From assembly GCA_001796285.1 (NCBI GenBank), contig MGMD01000017.1, forward strand, positions 1-61,209: a stretch of DNA of 61,209 bases. Direction: 5' to 3'. The translations under genes and the position numbers were made by a program. Within the stretch, counting starts at the first letter, position 1; each line of letters begins with the position of its first letter. This DNA comes from Chlamydiae bacterium RIFCSPLOWO2_12_FULL_45_20. GTDB taxonomy: Bacteria > Chlamydiota > Chlamydiia > Chlamydiales > SM23-39. Below the pieces are notes generated by a model. That model did no database searches. It had not been told where the DNA came from and was given only the letters and a program-made list of their open reading frames with translations. Below, one piece after another: positions 45,012 to 50,424 of this stretch.

Positions 45012-46106
45012 ATGGCTCTTTACGCGCTGGACGAGAATGAGGCACTCATCTTTGCCAGTGAAGCAACGTCCCAAAAGATCTACTGGTGCATGAGCTGCAA
45101 CTCGCCAGTAAAAAGAAAACACGGTAAAACAGGGCGACATCATCTCGACTTTGTACATTTTTTGGACAAAGCTGCTGAGAGAGGCAAAATTCAGCTTAAG
45201 AAATTTCACAGGAAGGGTAAAATATACCCTTCCGAGGAAATGTATTATGCTGGGTGCAACATCTCTCGACAGATGGGTTCAAAAAATGTACAAAGTCGAG
45301 ATCATTTCTATCATCTTAAACAAGCGAAAGGATGCCGATTTTACACAAAAAAAGAGAACCATTTCCTCGCGCAATTTTATCTGGTCAAGCTTTTCGGCCA
45401 CAGCGGAGTCGAATTGGAAAAGCCTTTCCTAGAGATCAACCGTATTGCCGATGCCTGTTTACACCGTAAAGGGCTAAAGATTGTGATCGAGGTGCAGTGC
45501 TCTCCCATGAGTGCAAAAGAAGCCGCGAAAAGGATCCGCGACTATGCTTCTCTTGGTTATGCAGTGATCTGGCTGCTCGATGATCAACGCTACAACAAAA
45601 AATTCCTTCGCCCTGAAGAAAAGTTCTTGCGCGAACATCTTTCTTATTACATGTCTATCCGAAAAGAAATCGTTTATGATCAGTTTGAAATACTAGATTC
45701 AAAAAAAAGAATCAAAAAAGGGAAACCACTTCCCATCGACCTTCGAAAAATCCAAAAAAAAATTTCCACTCCTCTGGGCTCTCCGCAGCAAATCACCGCT
45801 CTCAAAAGTCCCTATTTTTGTGTTAGCGACCGCTTTTTTTGTGCACTACGAAACCCTCTTGAATACTGGAAAGAGGCGGAAAGAAAATATGTAAGGAAGC
45901 CGGCACTGACAAAAAAATTTTTCCTCTGTTTGGTATCTCGGCTTTGTACATTAGACCTCTTGCATAATTCAGGTTCTGTCGCTTTTCTGGTTCTTTTGAA
46001 CCGACTTTCGATTTTTTTTCGGAGGGTAATATCAACATTCGTATATTACCCCCCGAAAAAAAATCGAAAGTCGGTCAAAATAATCCCGAAAAGCGACGAA
46101 CCCTGA
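45012..46106 (+). CDS. CoiA-like competence/nuclease protein disrupted in frame by two mobile elements
   Basis: Start ATG 45012 (GGGGGA before it). CoiA-family layout: a zinc-finger-like N-terminus (CMSC, Cys26/Cys29, then HFYH) and a PD-(D/E)xK-like nuclease core (RIADACLHRKGLKIVIEVQC: Asp147, Glu160, Gln162) followed by SPMSAKEAAKRIRDYASLGY. CoiA proteins aid DNA processing in natural transformation. Residues 45-98 (54 aa) are encoded by a 157-base palindrome-ended element plus a 5-base target duplication; without it the sequence reads GRHHFYHL. From residue 314 the last 51 residues are encoded by a second element, which supplies the stop. The frame survives both insertions, so a longer protein may still be made, but the zinc site is split. 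Confidence 0.8.
   Translation: MALYALDENEALIFASEATSQKIYWCMSCNSPVKRKHGKTGRHHLDFVHFLDKAAERGKIQLKKFHRKGKIYPSEEMYYAGCNISRQMGSKNVQSRDHFYHLKQAKGCRFYTKKENHFLAQFYLVKLFGHSGVELEKPFLEINRIADACLHRKGLKIVIEVQCSPMSAKEAAKRIRDYASLGYAVIWLLDDQRYNKKFLRPEEKFLREHLSYYMSIRKEIVYDQFEILDSKKRIKKGKPLPIDLRKIQKKISTPLGSPQQITALKSPYFCVSDRFFCALRNPLEYWKEAERKYVRKPALTKKFFLCLVSRLCTLDLLHNSGSVAFLVLLNRLSIFFRRVISTFVYYPPKKNRKSVKIIPKSDEP
45144..45300 (+). mobile_element. 157-bp MITE-like element, family 1, inserted in the CoiA-like gene
   Basis: Terminal inverted repeats of 24 bases: left starts CTCGACTTTGTACATTTTTT, right end read on the other strand is the same with one mismatch. The flanking ATCAT (45139-45143 and 45301-45305) is a direct target-site duplication. 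Element plus one duplication is 162 bases, a multiple of three with no stop, so it adds 54 codons. No transposase is encoded; it is non-autonomous. A 55-base left-end fragment is at 8193-8247 and a partial end at 45937-45951. Confidence 0.93.
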
Positions 46107-46123
46107 ATTATGCAAGAGGTCTA
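45952..46123 (+). mobile_element. 172-bp palindromic MITE-like element, family 2
   Basis: Two arms of about 80 bases in inverted orientation with a few mismatches around a short centre (ATCAACATTCG). The ends are TAGACCTCTTGCATAATTCA on both strands. It is inserted in sequence that, with the element removed, reads CTCGGCTTTGTACATTTTTT, i.e. nearly the family 1 end, so it appears nested in an older family 1 copy. It encodes the last 51 residues of the CoiA-like frame. No transposase is present. Confidence 0.9.
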
Positions 46124-46135
46124 TTTTTGAAAGGG

Positions 46136-46504
46136 CTAAGCGAGGCGATTAAAATAAAGATTGGGGTGAATCACAAATCCCAAAATCAGCCGTACAAAGC
46201 AGATCAAAACAGCAAAAGGTAAAAGAACCCAGTCTGCAAGGTCTTTTGCTAAAGCGGACATCCTATTGGTAAACATTTCTCGAATCCTTCCACAGCTGCC
46301 TAATGTGAACAGGATACAAGCCAGACTGAAAAAGACGCCAAGCACCCTAAAAATTGTTTTAGAAGCCTTATAGAGTAAGGCGAAAGGAAAAATCGCACAT
46401 TTTTTTAAAAAATCTTTAACACAACAATAGCGCGCTACAAAACCGCTGCGTTGGGGAACAATCCTGGGAATTTCAAAAAATTCTGAAGAATCAGCATAAT
46501 TCAC
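46136..46504 (-). CDS. Small membrane protein, 122 aa, hypothetical
   Basis: Begins at GTG 46504 with no clear ribosome site; no ATG serves better. It has three hydrophobic stretches: FLKKCAIFPFALLYKASK, then FRVLGVFFSLACILFTLG (transmembrane) and LLPFAVLICFVRLILGFV (transmembrane), ending NLYFNRLA. A TATAAT on the minus strand about 30 bases upstream, with TTAACT 16 bases before it, could be a promoter, and it lies between inverted copies of AAAAATGTTT (46513-46522 and 46542-46551). Size and layout, two close hydrophobic helices, recall chlamydial inclusion membrane proteins, but such a fold is common. The 3' end reaches 12 bases from the family 2 element. Confidence 0.5.
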   Translation of the reverse strand: MNYADSSEFFEIPRIVPQRSGFVARYCCVKDFLKKCAIFPFALLYKASKTIFRVLGVFFSLACILFTLGSCGRIREMFTNRMSALAKDLADWVLLPFAVLICFVRLILGFVIHPNLYFNRLA

Positions 46505-46657
46505 AAAATACCAAAAATGTTTTAAAGTAATTATACATCAGAAACATTTTTAGTTAAATAAAAAAAATATATTCACATTCAGAGTGAACTACTTCCTGTG
46601 TGCATAAGAGGTCTCGTGTACTCTCTACGGCTTTTGAAGCGAGCACACCGCATCTTC

Positions 46658-46686
46658 TTTACGAATTTTGGTGAGGGGACTATAAT
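46658..46686 (+). promoter_or_regulatory. Sigma-70/66-type promoter of rpsT
   Basis: -35 TTTACG (4 of 6 consensus), spacer of exactly 17 bases, -10 TATAAT (6 of 6) ending at 46686. The ATG of rpsT is 34 bases downstream with GAGG in between, a usual leader length. Confidence 0.75.
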
Positions 46687-46719
46687 GGCGAGTTCTTAAC
46701 TAACCTTCAACGAGGAAAA

Positions 46720-47001
46720 ATGGCTGAAATAGAGAAGAAAAAAGTAAGGCAACCTTCCGCTTTAAAAAGAAAGCTACAAAGCGATAAAAGAAAGACTCGC
46801 AATCGGTCTTATAAGGCGTCTGTACGCACATCGATTCGCTCACTGGAAAGCTCCATCCAAGACAAAGAGGCCCCTGAGGCGGTGAAAGCCAAGCTGAATC
46901 AAATTTATAGTTTGATGGATAAGGGCGTTAAACGAGGTATTTACAAACCCCAAAAAGCAGCCCGAACTAAATCCAGGTTGTCCGCTCGTCTTTCCAAGTA
47001 A
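46720..47001 (+). CDS. rpsT: 30S ribosomal protein S20
   Basis: Small-subunit protein that binds the 5' domain and helix 44 of 16S rRNA. 93 residues, strongly basic and helical: SALKRKLQSDKRKTRNRSYK at the N-terminus, then IRSLESSIQ and the C-terminal KGIYKPQKAARTKSRLSARL-type tail, typical for S20. Ribosome site CGAGG six bases before the ATG. A family 3 repeat begins directly at the stop codon and a hairpin follows at 47064. Confidence 0.97.
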   Translation: MAEIEKKKVRQPSALKRKLQSDKRKTRNRSYKASVRTSIRSLESSIQDKEAPEAVKAKLNQIYSLMDKGVKRGIYKPQKAARTKSRLSARLSK

Positions 47002-47049
47002 TATAGTCGTTTAAATTGTTCTTGATAGCTTCTGGATGCGTCAAAGCGC
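47002..47049 (+). repeat. Inverted-repeat family 3, copy C (half element)
   Basis: Starts TATAGTCGTTTAAATTGTTC, continues through TTGATAGCTTCTGG and ends GCGTCAAAGCGC. It begins one base before the end of the rpsT stop codon zone. It matches copies A and B except for a few changes. The GCGTCAAAGCGC end also occurs at the centre of the 58015-58092 palindrome. Confidence 0.75.
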
Positions 47050-47063
47050 AAAATCTGGAAAAG

Positions 47064-47088
47064 TTCAGGCCACGCGTCGTGGCCTGAA
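47064..47088 (-). terminator. Hairpin downstream of rpsT and the 218-aa gene
   Basis: Perfect 11-bp stem TTCAGGCCACG/CGTGGCCTGAA with a 3-base loop. On the minus strand it is followed by CTTTTCC and lies 20 bases after the stop of the 218-aa gene, so it is a probable terminator there. On the plus strand no T-run follows, though it may still protect the rpsT mRNA end. Confidence 0.6.
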
Positions 47089-47107
47089 TGGGAAGCTGCC
47101 ACACCCA

Positions 47108-47764
47108 CTAGGTGATGAAAGTACCCGCCCTATACTGTGGCGCAAACATCCAGTTCACAAAATGAGCAGAAACCTTGGAAAAAAGAGCTGCCACCAATAC
47201 TGCAACTGCCACGTCAGGCACTACTTCATCCACCTTGTAGTTTCTAGACAGATTATAAGCCTCTACGGCAATTACAGCAGTTGTGACAAGGAGTTGCCCT
47301 GCTATCTGTTTTTTAGAAACTGTTTTGGTAAAACATAAGGAAGAAAGAAAACAAGACGTCGAGAGACACGCAGACAAACTAGGGAACCGAGAAGAATCGA
47401 CACCCCAAATCGGATTGTCCTTCTGCCATCCTAAAGAACCAGCTATCCACTGCATACTCTGGGTACAAGCTCCCGACATCACAAAAGCTATGACCATTTT
47501 TAAAGGACGTGTCATTTTTTGATGCTTTCCTCCTGTCGAGTCGTATTCGCCCTCAGAAACACTTCTCTCTCCTCGAAACTCCGTGTATAGAGCTCCTGGA
47601 TCAGGTTCATACCTCTCCTGAGAGGAAGAGCTATCCCCACTGTTTACTAAAGGAAGCTCTACAGGGGATGATTTTGTACGGGCCGTAATACTGTGCACTT
47701 GCATTCCCAGGGAAGCAAGAGTTTGTGCGAATGTAGCCCAAGGGGGCAAAATACCTAAATTCAT
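47108..47764 (-). CDS. Membrane hypothetical protein, 218 aa
   Basis: Strong ribosome site (AAGGAGG six bases before ATG 47764). The first 95 residues are polar with Ser/Glu-rich stretches (NSGDSSSSQERYEPDPG); the second half has three to four hydrophobic segments (MVIAFVMSGACTQSMQW, LSACLSTSCFLSSLCF, QLLVTTAVIAVEAYNL, VAVAVLVAALFSKV). No family recognised. Long polar N-terminus followed by clustered hydrophobic helices is a pattern of chlamydial inclusion-membrane candidates but is not specific. Last gene of the minus-strand run that begins with recC; a small hairpin with T-run just upstream may separate it from the 106-aa gene. Confidence 0.6.
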   Translation of the reverse strand: MNLGILPPWATFAQTLASLGMQVHSITARTKSSPVELPLVNSGDSSSSQERYEPDPGALYTEFRGERSVSEGEYDSTGGKHQKMTRPLKMVIAFVMSGACTQSMQWIAGSLGWQKDNPIWGVDSSRFPSLSACLSTSCFLSSLCFTKTVSKKQIAGQLLVTTAVIAVEAYNLSRNYKVDEVVPDVAVAVLVAALFSKVSAHFVNWMFAPQYRAGTFIT

Positions 47765-47780
47765 TGATTCCTCCTTAAAA

Positions 47781-47804
47781 AGAGCGAAGATTCTCGCTTA
47801 TAAG
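47781..47804 (-). terminator. Possible weak terminator between two membrane-protein genes
   Basis: On the minus strand AGCGA and TCGCT form a 5-bp stem around GAATCT, followed by CTTTTT. It falls after the 106-aa gene and immediately before the ribosome site of the 218-aa gene. The short stem makes it uncertain; it could be an attenuator. Confidence 0.3.
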
Positions 47805-47828
47805 AAGAATTTTTGTGAAGGATTTTTT

Positions 47829-48149
47829 TTAGACTCGATTTCGGACTTTTTGCATTTTTGAGGCAAGACAACAAACGAACCGTTCAGCACACTCGTAGAC
47901 AATCCCAGCTCCTACAGCAAAGAGTATTCTTGCCGTCCAAGCCGCATACCATTGCACTGTCGGCATCAAAGCTCCCACTCCTATATAGCCAGAAAAATGC
48001 TTAATCACTCGAATCGCGACTTGATCGACTATGGCCATAAGCCCAAAGTCATAAGCCATTCCAAGGCCGTAATAGGCGCCAAGAGACACTGCAATAGCCC
48101 TTGGCGTCCATTGGATAAGGGCCTCAGCTGAAGGCAATAAAACACTCAT
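47829..48149 (-). CDS. Small membrane hypothetical protein, 106 aa
   Basis: Overlaps the recD stop by four bases (ATGA), so it is translationally coupled to recD. Three hydrophobic stretches (IAVSLGAYYGLGMAYDFGLM, FSGYIGVGALMPTVQWYAAW, ARILFAVGAGIVYECAERF) and a basic tail (KMQKVRNRV). No recognised family. Coupling to a recombination gene does not imply function in recombination. Only 65 bases separate it from the next membrane protein gene downstream. Confidence 0.6.
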   Translation of the reverse strand: MSVLLPSAEALIQWTPRAIAVSLGAYYGLGMAYDFGLMAIVDQVAIRVIKHFSGYIGVGALMPTVQWYAAWTARILFAVGAGIVYECAERFVCCLASKMQKVRNRV

Positions 48150-49672
48150 ACAAACCGCGCGCTAAAACCTGTTGTTCTTTGAGACCGTTTAACCATCATC
48201 TTCTCTACGACTTGGTGTTCTGCCATTATTTCCACGCTCTTTTTTGCCCTTGTTACAGCTGTGTAAAGCGCCTCTTTCCCAAAAAATTCACTCCCCATAG
48301 GAAAAAGAGCTAGCACAGATTGAAATTCACTGCCTTGCGACTTGTGAATAGAGAGACAAAATGCTATTTCAAAAGGAGGTAAATCCTTAAACAGCACTTT
48401 CTCCGGAAAATAGGCAATGCCCTCTTGGAGACGAATCCCTCCCCGGCTTTTGCCAATCAGCACGCCAGAACTTCCATTATAAAGATCCAGGCTCGGAGTA
48501 TTTCTTGTAACCATAATGGGAATGGCCCACCATTGGCCTATAGCGATGCGGGAAGCCAATGCTAGAAAAAGAGCTTCATTGATGGTGTCACAACCGAAAG
48601 GACCCACCCTTAGCGCATTTACAATGCGAAATGCATCGAGCTTTTTAAGACACATGACTGGATCGGGTTCCTCATAAGCCAAGATAGGATCCAGTTTTTT
48701 CAAAAGCTCCCACGTTAGATCTTGAGGAAACGGCAAAAGGATTTCCGAAGGCATTTGGCCTCGATGAATATCGCTTGCCAAAGAATGTAGCGTTTGATTT
48801 TCCACTCGCATGGAAACATCAAGCTGAGAACCAAAAAGTTCTGACATCTCTCGAAATACACTCCCAGCCTCAATAGGAGGAAGCTGATCTGGATCTCCCA
48901 TCAAAAGTAACCGCGTCCCCTCTCCCATGGACTCTAGTGTTTTGAAAAAAAGAGGCGCATCGAGCATCGACGCCTCATCAATAATGAGAAGATCTGCGTC
49001 GATTATTTTCTGCTCTTTGCGATTTTTCCCAGGCTGAACATTGAGTAGACGATGCAAAGTCATCGCCTGACACTTTTCTGAGCCGATGGCTAAATGAAGA
49101 TGCGAAGCGGCCTTCCCTGTGGGCGCCGTAAGAAAAATTCTCAACGTTTTATTTCCAGAAGCCAAAAGACTTCTAACAAAACTTGCAGCGGTATATGTTT
49201 TCCCTGTTCCAGGCCCTCCGCAAATCAGGCTGATACGCTGTTTAAGAGCGTTTTTTATCGCAAGTGTTTGCTTGGGAAGAAGATTCTCCTTTTTCAAGGC
49301 ATCTAAAAAGGACTGTTCATCACAAATAACAGGAGGGGGCGTTGTTAGAAGACGCTGGATCTCCTGAAGAAGATAGGTCTCATAGATCCAATTCTTGTGT
49401 AAATAAAACCTCCCTCCATTTCGAATGACAGGGGATGAAACTTCTAACCCCTTTCCCTCTTCAACCAGATGAGGAGGAAAAGCGGGGGGATTCGACTCCT
49501 CGATACAGAGGTGCCCCTCTCTCGATTCCTTCATGAGTCGACTGAAAAGAGCCCCCCTTTCCGGTGTGTAGTCTCCCTTCAATAAACGCTTTGCAAAAAA
49601 CTGATCTAACCCGAACTTTTCACTCAATTTTTTTTCAATTCCAGCGTCATGTAAAACCCGCAGCGATTCCAT
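48146..49672 (-). CDS. recD: Exodeoxyribonuclease V alpha subunit
   Basis: Fast 5'-3' helicase of RecBCD, 508 residues (E. coli RecD has 608). SF1 motifs: ICGGPGTGKTYTAASFVR (Walker A), DLLIIDEASMLDAPLF (Walker B), LLLMGDPDQLPPIEAG (motif III), and C-terminal CLSIHKSQGSEFQSVLALFP and ALYTAVTRAKKSVEI (motifs V-VI). The N-terminal domain is short, with LLKGDYTPERGALFSRLM and EGHLCIEES. The start ATG 49672 lies 49 bases inside the methyltransferase gene; no later in-frame start keeps the N-terminal domain. Chlamydiae usually also have a RecD2; this one sits with recB and recC and is the RecBCD partner. Confidence 0.93.
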   Translation of the reverse strand: MESLRVLHDAGIEKKLSEKFGLDQFFAKRLLKGDYTPERGALFSRLMKESREGHLCIEESNPPAFPPHLVEEGKGLEVSSPVIRNGGRFYLHKNWIYETYLLQEIQRLLTTPPPVICDEQSFLDALKKENLLPKQTLAIKNALKQRISLICGGPGTGKTYTAASFVRSLLASGNKTLRIFLTAPTGKAASHLHLAIGSEKCQAMTLHRLLNVQPGKNRKEQKIIDADLLIIDEASMLDAPLFFKTLESMGEGTRLLLMGDPDQLPPIEAGSVFREMSELFGSQLDVSMRVENQTLHSLASDIHRGQMPSEILLPFPQDLTWELLKKLDPILAYEEPDPVMCLKKLDAFRIVNALRVGPFGCDTINEALFLALASRIAIGQWWAIPIMVTRNTPSLDLYNGSSGVLIGKSRGGIRLQEGIAYFPEKVLFKDLPPFEIAFCLSIHKSQGSEFQSVLALFPMGSEFFGKEALYTAVTRAKKSVEIMAEHQVVEKMMVKRSQRTTGFSARFV

Positions 49673-50424
49673 CCAAAAAAAGAGGCAGCTAGATAGGCTA
49701 AAAATCTTGAAAACTTTGCTTTTACAAGTAGCCGGTCATGACTTGTTACCGTTGCTTTCATTTCAAGAATTTCTACAGGAAGCTCTTTCAACATGGCTCT
49801 TAGCTCTTTAAAAGTATAGCCTTTGGTCCCCAAGCTCTCCACATCATAAAAAAGAATGTTGCTAAAAGAGCGAAAGGGCCTTCCCCTAAAAAGAGCCGTT
49901 TTTAAGTATCTATAAAATACAACTAGCGATCTGCGGTTGTAGATCATGACCTTAAGAAGCCCTCCCGGCTTAGCTACTCTGACTAATTCACGCAAACACT
50001 CTTTGGTGTCCGGAGAGTGGTGAATAACTCCCCATGAGTAGACAAGATCAAAAGTATTCGTTTCGAAGGGGAGCTTTTCTGCATCGGCGTATACTACGTT
50101 CGCTTGCAGCCCATAGAGTTTTAATCGCCGCTCCACATGGTCGATCGATTCTTGCGTAAAATCCACTCCATAAGCGTCCGCACCCGCTCGAACCCACTGA
50201 AGAAAGTCCGTTCCCGCTCCAACACCCACCTCAAGCACTTTTTTCTGAAAAAATCGAGTGAATTGGGCAAAACTAAAAATTTCCGGTTCCGTTCGAAATC
50301 GGTGCGCTTCAGCCTCTTCAAAGTAAGCATGAGAAAACTTTTCCTCTTTGATGTGCTCTGTGCCGCAAGAAGCCTGATTCCAATACCTCGAGACCTCTGT
50401 CTTTAATTGTTCATCAAATAACAT
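49624..50424 (-). CDS. SAM-dependent methyltransferase, class I
   Basis: 266 residues. Motif I KVLEVGVGAGTDFLQW (63-76), acidic tip YGVDFTQESID, ADAEKLPFETNTFDLVYSWG with VIHHSPD (motifs II/post I), and LVRVAKPGGLLKVMIYNR (motif III). The IHH element suggests a small-molecule or lipid methylase (UbiE/ubiquinone-biosynthesis-like superfamily) rather than a DNA methylase: there is no DPPY. The last third (LYFRYLKTAL-like basic region through FFGWNRCGFYMTLE) could hold a membrane-association surface. It overlaps recB (11 bases) upstream and recD (49 bases) downstream, so it is embedded in the recBCD operon. Substrate unknown. Confidence 0.85.
   Translation of the reverse strand: MLFDEQLKTEVSRYWNQASCGTEHIKEEKFSHAYFEEAEAHRFRTEPEIFSFAQFTRFFQKKVLEVGVGAGTDFLQWVRAGADAYGVDFTQESIDHVERRLKLYGLQANVVYADAEKLPFETNTFDLVYSWGVIHHSPDTKECLRELVRVAKPGGLLKVMIYNRRSLVVFYRYLKTALFRGRPFRSFSNILFYDVESLGTKGYTFKELRAMLKELPVEILEMKATVTSHDRLLVKAKFSRFLAYLAASFFGWNRCGFYMTLELKKN

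Noticed and set aside
46600..46616. Short match GCATAAGAGGTCT resembling the family 2 end
   Set aside because: Only about a dozen bases with an inserted base; not enough to call a remnant.
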